Shown: positions 8,415 to 18,434, counted from the first letter of the stretch. The stretch is DNA of 64,000 nt from Chitinophagaceae bacterium (GCA_020847395.1 JADLCD010000032.1:19628-83627), one strand, 5' to 3'. Notes: generated by a model not told the origin, from the letters alone. Numbers and translations: made by a program.

Positions 8415-10467
8415 TCTTCCTTCGGTTGAAGCTTTGCAGAATTTGGCCAACCAACTCTTTAAAGCTTTACCGGAAGATGCTCCAAAGGAGATTTCATTTG
8501 ACCCATACGAGCATCCCCGTGCAACCGCTTTTGCAAAATCAATTACCGGGCAAGGCATTGTTCCGGGAGCAAATATTCCGGCTGATGATGCATTGGTTCA
8601 GGCAGGAGTTCCGGCGCCGTTTGCATTATCTGATCCGTTTGGTGTAATAACTGCGCCGCCATCCGTTACAGGCTTAGGTGCGTCTTCTCCTGTTGCAAAC
8701 TATGGCAACAGTAATGATATTTTTCCCGGCACAACAGGAACAAGCAATTATCAGTCTTTAGAAAATTCACCATTCTCTAATAACAAGGCACCGGTTTCCG
8801 TGGCAGGAAGTGGTATATCTCCTTCATCTCCTGATTATTCAACAAAAGGCGTAGCGGCTCCTGCCTTAACTCCCGGTTACGAACAAACGAAGTCTGACAA
8901 ATCTACATTGAGTGGAGGTGTACCTGCATCTGTTGCAGGCAGCGGCGCATCTCCGTCTTATGTACACCAGCAGGAAGATTTCAGTATTAAAGAACCGGTT
9001 ACCAGTTTTCCGGATGCCAATATAGATAAACAAACGCCCGGCAAACAGCAGGGTTCATTTGCGTTGCCTTTTACCGATGAACAACCATATTGGTCCGATA
9101 TTGAATCAATTCTGAAGTTTATTAATATCAATGACCCGGCCATTGGTTCACACAGTCAAACTTTTTCAACTATTCCTGATGCACATACACCATCTTTTTA
9201 TTTTTTACAGCAGGAACAATTGCCTGTAAGCAATAGCGCTTTGGGTGGTTTTACGCACGGCTTTGATGCGTATAAAATAAAAAAAGATTTCCCTATTCTT
9301 AATGAAAAGGTGAATGGCAGATCATTGGTTTGGTTAGATAATGCGGCTACCACACAAAAGCCACAGGCTGTAATTGACAGGCTGAGTTATTTTTACCAGC
9401 ACGAAAATTCTAACATACATCGTGCTGCACATGAACTGGCGGCAAGAGCTACTGACGCCTATGAAGAAGCAAGAAAAAAAGTGCAGCAGTTTCTTGGCGC
9501 AAAATCACCCAACGAAATTATTTTTGTTCGTGGCGCCACGGAAGCCATTAATCTTGTAGCGCAAAGTTGGGGCGACCAGTATTTAAAAGGCGGCGATGAA
9601 ATTATTGTAAGCAATCTTGAGCATCATGCCAATATAGTGCCGTGGAAAAGGCTGGCTGATAAAAAAGGGCTAACGCTAAAAGTAATTCCGGTAGATGACG
9701 ACGGGCAAATTTTACTGGATGAATATGCAAAGCTGTTAAGCTCCAAAACAAAACTGGTGGCATTTACGCAGGTATCTAACGCGTTAGGTACGGTAACGCC
9801 AGCCGAAAAAATGGTAGCGATGGCACATGCAGCCGGCGCTAAAGTTTTGGTAGATGGGGCGCAATCTGTTTCGCATATGCCAGTGAATGTGCAGGCCCTT
9901 GACGCGGACTGGTTTGTATTTTCAGGACATAAAGTGTTTGGACCAACAGGTATTGGCGTGGTATATGGTAAAGAAGATTTACTAAATAGTACCGAGCCCT
10001 GGCAGGGTGGCGGCAATATGATACAGGATGTAACTTTTGAAAAGATACAATATCATAAAGCGCCTAACCGCTTTGAAGCAGGTACCGGTAATATAGCAGA
10101 TGCAGTTGGTCTTGGTGCTGCAATAGATTATGTTACGCAACTGGGCATGACGAACATCAACGCTTACGAACATGCACTGCTTGAATATGCCACGCATCAT
10201 TTAAAGCAGGTGCCTGGCGTTAGACTTATCGGCACCGCAGCGCATAAAGCAAGTGTGTTATCATTTAATTTGAAAGGTTATTCGAATGATGATGTTGGTA
10301 AAGCATTGAACCGCGAAGGCATTGCAGTGCGTACAGGTCACCATTGTGCACAACCTATTTTGCGCAGGATGGGCGTGGAGACTACTGTTCGTCCGTCGTT
10401 GGCATTTTATAACACATGCGAAGATGTGGACAGGTTGGTTTCAGTGCTGAGAGGATTGGCAAAATAA
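8395..10467 (+). CDS. encapsulated cysteine desulfurase with N-terminal cargo-loading domain
   Basis: A 690-residue protein in two parts. Residues about 293-690 are a SufS-type (group II) PLP cysteine desulfurase that takes sulfur from cysteine, giving alanine: LDNAATTQKP, the substrate/PLP block SNLEHHANIVPW, the PLP lysine K513 in SGHKVFGPTG, and the catalytic cysteine C651 in RTGHHCAQP. Residues 1-292 are Pro/Ser/Gly-rich and mostly disordered, with a helix-prone VEALQNLANQLFKALP near 11-26, the block FDPYEHPRATAFAKS, and three spaced copies of a P-x-S-V-A/T-G motif (87, 132, 176). This matches the cargo domain of SrpI-associated desulfurases. An upstream in-frame ATG at 8290 lies inside the shell gene; the ATG at 8395 is preferred. 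No SufE or SufU gene is nearby. Confidence 0.93.
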   Translation: MSTNTNNLPSVEALQNLANQLFKALPEDAPKEISFDPYEHPRATAFAKSITGQGIVPGANIPADDALVQAGVPAPFALSDPFGVITAPPSVTGLGASSPVANYGNSNDIFPGTTGTSNYQSLENSPFSNNKAPVSVAGSGISPSSPDYSTKGVAAPALTPGYEQTKSDKSTLSGGVPASVAGSGASPSYVHQQEDFSIKEPVTSFPDANIDKQTPGKQQGSFALPFTDEQPYWSDIESILKFININDPAIGSHSQTFSTIPDAHTPSFYFLQQEQLPVSNSALGGFTHGFDAYKIKKDFPILNEKVNGRSLVWLDNAATTQKPQAVIDRLSYFYQHENSNIHRAAHELAARATDAYEEARKKVQQFLGAKSPNEIIFVRGATEAINLVAQSWGDQYLKGGDEIIVSNLEHHANIVPWKRLADKKGLTLKVIPVDDDGQILLDEYAKLLSSKTKLVAFTQVSNALGTVTPAEKMVAMAHAAGAKVLVDGAQSVSHMPVNVQALDADWFVFSGHKVFGPTGIGVVYGKEDLLNSTEPWQGGGNMIQDVTFEKIQYHKAPNRFEAGTGNIADAVGLGAAIDYVTQLGMTNINAYEHALLEYATHHLKQVPGVRLIGTAAHKASVLSFNLKGYSNDDVGKALNREGIAVRTGHHCAQPILRRMGVETTVRPSLAFYNTCEDVDRLVSVLRGLAK

Positions 10468-10486
10468 CAGGTTATTATTAAACATT

Positions 10487-10516
10487 CATAGAGACAGGGC
10501 ATGTCTTGTCTCTATG
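10487..10516. repeat. palindromic intergenic repeat, family A
   Basis: Ten-bp arms CATAGAGACA and TGTCTCTATG flank a 10-nt centre containing GCATG, 20 bp after the desulfurase stop. A close relative lies 8 bp after the nagB-like stop (40160-40187). It may act as a transcript-end hairpin, though no T tract follows. Confidence 0.6.
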
Positions 10517-10710
10517 AAAACAACCAATTCTGTTATGCCTCCTGTAGATGTCGTTCATCATGTGCCATCACAAATTGAAAATATTTCCCAATTTAAACGA
10601 ATCAACGGTGTTAGTGATGTAGGTATTCTTGCATCACAGCATACGCATCAAAAAATGCAGCATAATAAATGTATGGCTATTGGATTTTATCAAGATTTCA
10701 CCTGCAGGTA

Positions 10711-11283
10711 TCAGTTTATCCTTCGCAGGTAAAATTCTCCTTCAGATATAGAAAGCTCTTTAGTGTAGTCGTTGTTATATAAACTACCGGAAAAATTGCC
10801 TTTGAGATATGTAGAAGCAGCTTCTGTTATTTTTAACTTAGCATCAATTTTTGTACCAGCCGGAATTGCAGGTGCAAATTCTTCCGGCCAGGACATATAT
10901 GTATTTCCCGATTCATCTATGTAAACAATATTCAGCACTTTTGCTTTTTCAAATCCACTGGCCGTTATTGTGTAATCTGTATATGTGATACCGGTTTTAT
11001 TTTCACCATTTGTACCTAATATGATTGACATATTGTTTTTACCTGCAACCAATGTTTCTTTTAAACCAGCGAAAGAAGCTGCATAGCTTGATGCAGTTGT
11101 TTTATTAAAGTTACCTTCTGCCTGCCCTTTATGTTCAACAAGCGTTCCATTAATTTTAAACTTCATGTAGTAATCAGAACCACTACCCGGGGCTTCTTCC
11201 TCTTTTTTGCAGGCGTTCAAACAAAGCAAAGCGCCGGCAATTATCAGGAACAGGATTGTTTTTAGAGATAAAAAGATTTTCAT
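10711..11283 (-). CDS. secreted lipoprotein, function unknown
   Basis: The signal peptide ends in a lipobox CLNAC with the acylated cysteine at residue 25, followed by KKEEE, a Lys/Glu-rich surface-export-like start common in Bacteroidota lipoproteins. The mature 165 residues look like a beta-sandwich (alternating strands, NGTLVEHKGQ, ITYTDYTITASG) and resemble the small DUF6252-like group of Bacteroidota lipoproteins, but I do not recognise a specific family. An ATG nine bases upstream (11292) is possible; the one at 11283 begins directly with the basic MKIF. It converges on the desulfurase gene and stands alone. Confidence 0.75.
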   Translation of the reverse strand: MKIFLSLKTILFLIIAGALLCLNACKKEEEAPGSGSDYYMKFKINGTLVEHKGQAEGNFNKTTASSYAASFAGLKETLVAGKNNMSIILGTNGENKTGITYTDYTITASGFEKAKVLNIVYIDESGNTYMSWPEEFAPAIPAGTKIDAKLKITEAASTYLKGNFSGSLYNNDYTKELSISEGEFYLRRIN

Positions 11284-11581
11284 ATTATTCACTTAGATTT
11301 TTGGGCATTATTGCTTAACAAAAATACAGCTTGCTATAACTTATTGTATAACATCACCTGCCCAAATCATGGTCTATTTATTATTTACATACGATCCATT
11401 ATTTAATGCAGCAAATCATTTATTAATTGATTATATTATTTATCAGGATTGCCTTAAAACATTTGTATGTATTTCACATAACGCGAAAATTTGAAATATT
11501 TCCCAAACATTTCATGTAGCAGCTTTCCTCCCTCCAATTCCGTATATTGCCAATAATATTCCGGAATAAACTAACTATTTC

Positions 11582-13210
11582 ATGACATCCCATTTTGAAA
11601 ACATCAGCCGCGGCATTTTGGGTATGAGTTTTTTGATACTTGTTTGTTATTTACTCAGTAATAATAAAAAAGCAATAAACTGGAAACTTGTGGGCATGGG
11701 TATTTTTGCGCAGATCATGTTTGCTATGGGCGTGCTCAATACAAAAATTGCCGGGCAGCCTGTATTTTGGGTGTTTTTTGGATTAATACTGCTATATATA
11801 ATTATTAACAAACTGCGGCGCAATATACAAAGCACAACAAAATTTAATTTTAATGGTATTGCATTGGTAATAGCCTGGCAGCTCATCTTCTTTTTCGGAA
11901 TGATAAGAATTACAACATTCAATAATGCAGGCATGGCAATTTTGCTAAGCATTACAGGTATTGCATTTATTATAAAATTTCTGAAACGCAATATTGAACT
12001 ATTAAAATGGTCGATACTTGCAAGCGCAGTTATACTCTGTGTTTCCATATATATTAAAATATGCAACCCGGATATTTTCAAAATCTTCCTGGGTAGCGTT
12101 TCTTCTGCATTTGTGGAATTATTAAACCTGAGTCATAAAGGAACGGAGTTTTTGTTTGGCAGTATAGCAGATGATAAACAGAGCTGGGGATATATTTTTG
12201 CTGTACAGGTTTTACCTAATATCATTTTCTTTGCAGCCCTTTCTTCTGTACTGTATTACCTTGGTATTCTGCAAAAGATAGTATATGTATTTGCATACCT
12301 GCTTAACAAAATGAATATTTCCGGTGCTGAAAGTTTATCAACCGCAGCTAATATTTTTCTCGGTCAAACAGAAGCGCCATTAATGATTCGCCCCTATCTC
12401 GAAAAAATGACAAGGAGTGAAATACTTTGCATTATGGTTGGAGGTATGGCCAATACTGCCGGCAGCGTGCTTGCTGCATATGTTGGTTTTTTAGGTGGTT
12501 CAGATCCTGTGCAGCAAAACTATTTTGCTTTGCACATGCTAAGTCAGTCCATTATGAGCGCACCGGCAGCCATAGTATGTTCAAAATTACTTTTTCCGCA
12601 GGCGCACACCGGGGAAGTATCAAAAGATTTAACCATACCAAAGGAAAAATTAGGCGATAATTTTTTAGATGCACTTTCACTCGGTACAACTGACGGATTA
12701 AAACTGGCAGTAAATGTAGGCGCTATGCTGATTGTATTTACCGCTATGATGTGGGTGGTGAATGCATTGCTGGGCTGGACTGGTAATATCATTAATATTA
12801 ATTCACAGATTGCTGCTGCTACCGGTGGACGTTATAATGAACTTTCTTTGCAAATGATATTTGGGTATGTATTTGCACCTGTTGCCTGGCTGATAGGAGT
12901 AGCAAAGGCTGACATGATTGCAATTGGCCAGTTATTGGGAGAAAAAACAATCCTGAATGAATTTGTAGCATACATATCTCTTGGAAAAATGAAAGCCGGA
13001 AATGTTATTACCGATCCTAAGTCATTATTAATTGCAACTTATGCACTTTGTGGTTTTGCCAATTTTGCTTCGATAGGTATACAGATTGGAGGCATAAGTC
13101 AATTGGCACCTAACCAGCGCAAAAATTTGACAGAGTTAGGAGTAAAAGCATTGATAGGTGGAACCATTGCATGCCTTATGTGCGGATGCATTGCAGGAAT
13201 GCTGATGTAA
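11582..13210 (+). CDS. concentrative nucleoside transporter (NupC/CNT family)
   Basis: An inner-membrane cation/nucleoside symporter that brings nucleosides into the cell. The 542 residues contain about 12 hydrophobic segments. The diagnostic core is the nucleoside-binding loop NIFLGQTEAPLMIRPY, followed by GGMANTAGSVLAAYVGF and, in the C-terminal domain, TDGLKLAVNVGAML, matching the Nucleos_tra2 N, gate and C domains. It is about 130 residues longer at the N terminus than E. coli NupC, with three or four extra hydrophobic segments, a form also seen in other Bacteroidota. It may share a transcript with the glycerol channel 140 bp downstream, but no ribonucleoside catabolic gene is adjacent. 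Confidence 0.92.
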   Translation: MTSHFENISRGILGMSFLILVCYLLSNNKKAINWKLVGMGIFAQIMFAMGVLNTKIAGQPVFWVFFGLILLYIIINKLRRNIQSTTKFNFNGIALVIAWQLIFFFGMIRITTFNNAGMAILLSITGIAFIIKFLKRNIELLKWSILASAVILCVSIYIKICNPDIFKIFLGSVSSAFVELLNLSHKGTEFLFGSIADDKQSWGYIFAVQVLPNIIFFAALSSVLYYLGILQKIVYVFAYLLNKMNISGAESLSTAANIFLGQTEAPLMIRPYLEKMTRSEILCIMVGGMANTAGSVLAAYVGFLGGSDPVQQNYFALHMLSQSIMSAPAAIVCSKLLFPQAHTGEVSKDLTIPKEKLGDNFLDALSLGTTDGLKLAVNVGAMLIVFTAMMWVVNALLGWTGNIININSQIAAATGGRYNELSLQMIFGYVFAPVAWLIGVAKADMIAIGQLLGEKTILNEFVAYISLGKMKAGNVITDPKSLLIATYALCGFANFASIGIQIGGISQLAPNQRKNLTELGVKALIGGTIACLMCGCIAGMLM

Positions 13211-13352
13211 AGGCAGGCGTTAGCTTTGAAAATCCAGTGGTAAGTTATGGTTTCGGTTTATGCTGGGTACAATTTCACTATTGCCTAAATTATTGAAATG
13301 CGGAAATTCTTCTTTATTTTCCGTTATTATTTATTCAACAATAAGCTTGCAT

Positions 13353-14063
13353 ATGTCTCCTTTTTTAGCAGAACTAACAGGAACGGCTATACTAATAACC
13401 CTGGGCGCCGGCGTGGTAGCCAATGTATTATTATCAAAAACTTATGGCAACAACAGCGGATTAATTGTAATTGCTTTTGGCTGGGCGGTGGGCGTATTTA
13501 CAGGTGTGTACGCTTCTGCTGCTGCAAGTGGTGCGCATCTTAATCCTGCAGTAACGATAGGATTAGCGGTGGAAGGTAGTTTTGATTGGAATAAAGTGCC
13601 TTCTTATATTTTAGCACAAATGATTGGCGCGATGATTGGTGCTTTTGTAGCGTGGCTGGCATATAAAAAGCATTTTGATGCCACGGAAGATGGGAATGCT
13701 AAGCTCGCTGTTTTTTGCACAGCGCCTGCCATATCAAATCCTTTTTATAATGTTATTACTGAGGTAATAGGCACCTTTATTCTTGTATTGGGTGCGTTGT
13801 TATTATCAAAGCCAGACATGAAACTCGGCGCCCTTGATGCATTGCCTATTGCCCTATTGGTATTAGGCATTGGCGTGAGTTTAGGCGGACCTACCGGTTA
13901 TGCTATTAATCCTGCAAGAGATTTGGGTCCACGCATTATGCATGCCATCTTACCCATAAAAAATAAAAGAGACAGTAACTGGGGATATGCCTGGGTGCCG
14001 GTTGTTGGCCCAATCATAGGAGGAGTGCTGGCAGGGTTAGTGTTTAAGTGGGTGATAAAATAG
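13353..14063 (+). CDS. MIP-family channel, glycerol facilitator type
   Basis: A 236-residue six-helix aquaporin-fold channel. Both half-helix signatures are present: HLNPAVTIG (NPA at 64-66) and AINPARDLGPR. The Asp after the second NPAR is the mark of the glycerol-conducting GlpF subgroup rather than water-only channels. The frame is open back to an ATG at 13260, but that would add 31 residues before the first helix; the ATG at 13353 starts with MSPFLAELTGTA, the usual start of the family. No glpK or glpD is nearby. Confidence 0.92.
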   Translation: MSPFLAELTGTAILITLGAGVVANVLLSKTYGNNSGLIVIAFGWAVGVFTGVYASAAASGAHLNPAVTIGLAVEGSFDWNKVPSYILAQMIGAMIGAFVAWLAYKKHFDATEDGNAKLAVFCTAPAISNPFYNVITEVIGTFILVLGALLLSKPDMKLGALDALPIALLVLGIGVSLGGPTGYAINPARDLGPRIMHAILPIKNKRDSNWGYAWVPVVGPIIGGVLAGLVFKWVIK

Positions 14064-14167
14064 CCCCTCTCTCCGGAATATTAAATGCTTTATAGCAATT
14101 CGTCATATGTATTATCACAATAAATAACAATTCAATATGTTTAATAATTATTTCAAGTTATTATTTA

Positions 14168-15193
14168 ATGCACAAAGCTAATAAACTACGGTTTTTGGAA
14201 ATTGATGGCTTAAGAGGAGTTGCTGCAATTCTTGTTCTCATAAGTCATTATACGTGGGCATATGACAGATATTTTAATTTACTTGAAGAGCATGCATTTC
14301 ATTTTCCTTATGGAGATATTGGTGTAGAAATATTTTTTATAATCAGCGGGTTCGTCATTTTTATGACAATTACCAAAGTAAAAACGATAAAAGAATTTTT
14401 CATCAATAGATTCTCCAGGTTATACCCAACTTACTGGCTTTGCATGCTCATAACCTTATGTGTAATAACTCTTTTACCTGTACCCAAACTTGGACATTAT
14501 ACCGTAAAGGAAATATTAACCAACCTTACGATGATGTCTGGATTAATCAACGTTCGATATATAGACCAGGTATATTGGTCTCTGGAGATAGAATTGTTTT
14601 TTTATGCAATAATGGCTGTTATTTTTTATTGTAGGGGGTTAAAAGATATTGATTATATAGTTATTGTATGGTTGTTGTTAAGCGCAGTTAGTGTATTTAT
14701 GAATTTCCCTGGCGAAAAGTATGTAAGAAAAATCCTTATACTTAATTGGGCTCCATTATTTATTACCGGAATAGCAATATATAAAGTAAAATTAAAAGAA
14801 GCTACAATTTTAAACCATATTACCATATTAGTGGCATTTATTATTTATAGTTATAATGTTCATGAAAAATACCCTTTCGACATAATTCCTAATATATTAA
14901 TTACCATAGCATATTTAGTGTTTTACATATATGCGTTAAAGGGCATGCCTTTTTTGAAAAACAGGGTTCTTTTATTTTTTGGAACGATTTCATATGCTCT
15001 ATACCTGTTACATAATGTAGTAGGATATGCGATATTGTATAGAATCCGTGATTATATTCATAACCAATTTTTGTATTGTATTTTTACTGCGTTTATTACT
15101 ACTTTCCTTGCATACATCGTTACAAAATATTTCGATAATAAAGTAGTGAGATGGACAAAAGCTAAATTGACAGCATTCTTATCTAAGGTATAG
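14168..15193 (+). CDS. membrane O-acyltransferase (OafA/YrhL, acyltransferase 3 family)
   Basis: A 341-residue, roughly ten-helix membrane protein that would transfer an acyl group, usually acetyl, to a surface sugar. The N terminus has the family signature RFLEIDGLRGVAAILVLISH, with the active-site His in ISH, followed by GVEIFFIISGFVI and RLYPTYW. There is no C-terminal SGNH domain. The coding region is visibly more AT-rich than its neighbours and uses many AT-ending codons, which suggests acquisition from elsewhere. No polysaccharide cluster surrounds it, so the acceptor is unknown. Confidence 0.9.
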   Translation: MHKANKLRFLEIDGLRGVAAILVLISHYTWAYDRYFNLLEEHAFHFPYGDIGVEIFFIISGFVIFMTITKVKTIKEFFINRFSRLYPTYWLCMLITLCVITLLPVPKLGHYTVKEILTNLTMMSGLINVRYIDQVYWSLEIELFFYAIMAVIFYCRGLKDIDYIVIVWLLLSAVSVFMNFPGEKYVRKILILNWAPLFITGIAIYKVKLKEATILNHITILVAFIIYSYNVHEKYPFDIIPNILITIAYLVFYIYALKGMPFLKNRVLLFFGTISYALYLLHNVVGYAILYRIRDYIHNQFLYCIFTAFITTFLAYIVTKYFDNKVVRWTKAKLTAFLSKV

Positions 15194-15384
15194 AAGATGC
15201 AAAGTTTGTTTTTACAAACCTTATTCCTGCACTGGTAATTGCAAATTTTAGACGATTAATGGCTCCAGGTATTATTACTAAATCGAACAAATTCTTCCAA
15301 AAATCGAAGTAAATACACGCTCTGCCGAATTAAGTTCTGCAACGGTTATTTCTGTAGCATCTTTGTATAGTCAATGATGACAAC

Positions 15385-15635
15385 GAAATCCGATCCTGTA
15401 AAAAACAGCGACCCTTTAGAAAAACCCAACCTAAGAGAATCAAAATCCATATCCTATGAAAATGATACTTTGAAAAACCCAGATCCGATCTTTTGAAAAC
15501 CAAACCAATCCTGAAAAACCAAATAGAATTCATGTCCACGAAAAACGAATCCAAACCTTGAAAATCTAATCAACCTTTAACCTGTGAAACGCTAAACCTA
15601 AAACCAGAAGTCTGTCAGTACCCTTTCGAAAAACC
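15385..15635 (+). repeat. G-poor quasi-periodic array of about 21-nt units
   Basis: The plus strand repeats a loose unit of the form GAAAAACCnAnnCnAnCCTTT. GAAA-type tracts start near 15385, 15419, 15437, 15458, 15472, 15495, 15513, 15540, 15560, 15586, 15607 and 15628, mostly 18-23 nt apart. G is rare outside the GA steps, so the strands are strongly skewed. No open frame respects the repeat. The array sits between the acyltransferase stop and an intrinsic terminator at 15681, so it may be a transcribed noncoding RNA or a long 3' untranslated region; it could also be a Rho-loading (C>G) region or phased A-tract DNA. The 170 bp before it (15194-15384) holds only a short hairpin (15201-15217). 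Confidence 0.5.
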
Positions 15636-15680
15636 ATAGATTACAGACTATTCATTCCCCTGACTGATTTCAAATTATTG

Positions 15681-15706
15681 AGCCGTGTTAACCACACGGC
15701 TTTTTG
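15681..15706 (+). terminator. intrinsic terminator after the periodic array
   Basis: Eight-bp arms AGCCGTGT and ACACGGCT with a 5-nt loop are followed by a run of five T. It faces rightwards and ends any transcript crossing the array before the atpD promoter. Confidence 0.75.
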
Positions 15707-15762
15707 TTATTATAATAATATCCACATTGGCGGTTTTAATCCTAAAATATTCCCGATTCGAA

Positions 15763-15793
15763 TTGGACAATTATCACCCGAACCTTACCTTTG
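15763..15793 (+). promoter_or_regulatory. atpD promoter (-33 TTG, -7 TACCTTTG)
   Basis: TTG at 15763-15765 and TACCTTTG at 15786-15793 are 20 bp apart, an exact Bacteroidota housekeeping promoter. Transcription should start near 15800, leaving a leader of about 30 nt before the atpD ATG at 15832. Confidence 0.75.
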
Positions 15794-15828
15794 CCGCACA
15801 TTTGCCCATATACCTTAAAATATTTTAA

Positions 15829-17331
<1,503 letters not shown>

Positions 17332-17347
17332 TTAATACACAAGCTCA

Positions 17348-17602
17348 ATGGAATTAGAAATATTAACGCCGGAGCGTAAATTATTCAGCGGAGAAGTATA
17401 TGGGGTACAATTGCCCGGTATAGAAGGTTCTTTTGAAGTATTGGATAAGCATGCTCCGTTGGTTAGCGCATTGGGATCAGGAAAAGTAAAAGTGCTGAAA
17501 GATAAATCAGGCACCAGTGTAGTATATACTATCAATGGTGGTTTTGCAGAAATACTCAACAATAAGGTTGCTGTATTGGTTGAAGGCGCTACGGAATCCT
17601 GA
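17348..17602 (+). CDS. atpC: F1F0 ATP synthase subunit epsilon (short form)
   Basis: An 84-residue epsilon subunit holding only the N-terminal beta-sandwich (LTPERKLFSGEV, LPGIEGSFEVLDKHAPLV, INGGFAEILNNKVAVLVE). The C-terminal two-helix domain that inhibits ATP hydrolysis in E. coli is absent, as is usual in Bacteroidota. It couples the gamma stalk to the c-ring. It is the second gene of the atpDC unit and is followed by an intrinsic terminator at 17670. Confidence 0.95.
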   Translation: MELEILTPERKLFSGEVYGVQLPGIEGSFEVLDKHAPLVSALGSGKVKVLKDKSGTSVVYTINGGFAEILNNKVAVLVEGATES

Positions 17603-17628
17603 TTGAAAATAATGCAAATATTGTTTCT

Positions 17629-17663
17629 TAAGGTTTCCAACCTTTGAAAGGTTGGAAACCTTA
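17629..17663. repeat. perfect palindrome after atpC, family B variant
   Basis: A near-complete 35-bp palindrome built on AAGGTTTCCAACC and its complement. It lies between atpC and its terminator. It is of the same style as the GGTTCCGAA palindromes at 17713 and 50158. Confidence 0.65.
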
Positions 17664-17669
17664 GGCGAT

Positions 17670-17703
17670 AATCCCCGGCACTAAAAGTTGCCGGGGATTT
17701 TTT
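17670..17703 (+). terminator. atpDC intrinsic terminator
   Basis: Eleven-bp arms AATCCCCGGCA and TGCCGGGGATT with an 8-nt loop are followed by TTTTTT. It ends the atpDC transcript. Confidence 0.85.
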
Positions 17704-17712
17704 GTTTTAAAC

Positions 17713-17741
17713 GGTTCCGAATCTTTCAAAGGTTCGGAACC
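17713..17741. repeat. GGTTCCGAA palindrome, family B
   Basis: GGTTCCGAA and TTCGGAACC arms surround a short centre with TTTCAAAGG. Copies of the family occur at 50107-50130 (degenerate) and 50158-50190 (perfect). Confidence 0.6.
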
Positions 17742-17781
17742 CGGTTGAATATTTTAATTTCATACCTTTCCCAAACACGCT

Positions 17782-18258
17782 ATGCCAACATCACATCATT
17801 ATACAACCAAACTTACCTGGACAGGTAATTCCGGTTCCGGCACAAAAACCTATTCATCCTCTGGCAGGAATCATATTATTTCTATTGAGGGTAAAGATGA
17901 TATAGCAGGCTCATCTGATCCTGCATTCAGGGGCGATAAATCGAGGTATAACCCCGAAGAATTGCTGGTGGCTTCTTTATCATCCTGCCATATGCTTTGG
18001 TTTTTACATTTGTGTAGCGCAGCAGGAATTGTAGTAACTAACTATAAAGATGAAGCAAAAGGAACAATGATTGAAACCGCTGATGGCGGCGGTCATTTTA
18101 CAGAAGTAATATTATATCCTGTTGTAACTATTGAAGGAAAAGCAGATAAAGAAAAATTGGATGCACTACAACACGAAGCAAACAAAAAATGTTTCATTGC
18201 AGCATCCTGTAATTTTCCGGTAAGGCATGAGGCGAGATATGTTGAGGGAGAGGGGTAA
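17782..18258 (+). CDS. OsmC/Ohr-family peroxide-detoxifying protein
   Basis: A 158-residue cytoplasmic thiol peroxidase-like protein. The family layout is clear: N-terminal beta-hairpin, then NPEELLVASLSSCHML with the first cysteine (C69) at the start of the long helix, then KKCFIAASCNFPV with a second cysteine pair (C137, C143). OsmC and Ohr reduce organic hydroperoxides using two cysteines. It is closer to the OsmC-like YhfA/SACOL1771 branch than to classical Ohr, so the substrate is uncertain. It stands alone between terminators and repeats. Confidence 0.88.
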   Translation: MPTSHHYTTKLTWTGNSGSGTKTYSSSGRNHIISIEGKDDIAGSSDPAFRGDKSRYNPEELLVASLSSCHMLWFLHLCSAAGIVVTNYKDEAKGTMIETADGGGHFTEVILYPVVTIEGKADKEKLDALQHEANKKCFIAASCNFPVRHEARYVEGEG

Positions 18259-18268
18259 GGTGAGGCGG

Positions 18269-18338
18269 TTTCAGGTTGCAAGTTTCTGGTTGCAAGTTTC
18301 AGGTTGCAAGTTTCAGGTTGCAAGTTTCAGGTTGCAAG
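18269..18338. repeat. 14-bp tandem repeat (TTTCAGGTTGCAAG)
   Basis: Five head-to-tail 14-bp units, four identical and one with a two-base change, lie just after the OsmC stop. The complementary word recurs near 43117-43160 and in degenerate form at 37120-37140. Confidence 0.85.
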
Positions 18339-18381
18339 TTTTTGCAACACGCCCGTTAGCAGCAGGTTTGAATGCAAGCAA

Positions 18382-18434
18382 AAACCTATAAGGTTTGCCG
18401 GGCAGCAGTGCAGCGCTGCAAACCTTATAGGTTT
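18382..18434. repeat. dispersed palindromic repeat, family C
   Basis: Seventeen-bp arms (18382-18398 and 18418-18434, outer end AAACCTATAAGG) enclose a centre with GCCGGGC and GCAGCGCTGC. An inverted copy with the same centre lies at 38866-38918. It sits between two convergent genes. Confidence 0.75.

Noticed and set aside
15330..15554. Minus-strand frame across the periodic array
   Set aside because: It reads through G-poor repeat DNA, begins within it, and shows only low-complexity residues.
18269..18338. Possible CRISPR array
   Set aside because: The 14-bp units are contiguous with no unique spacers, here and at 42857, and no cas gene is present.
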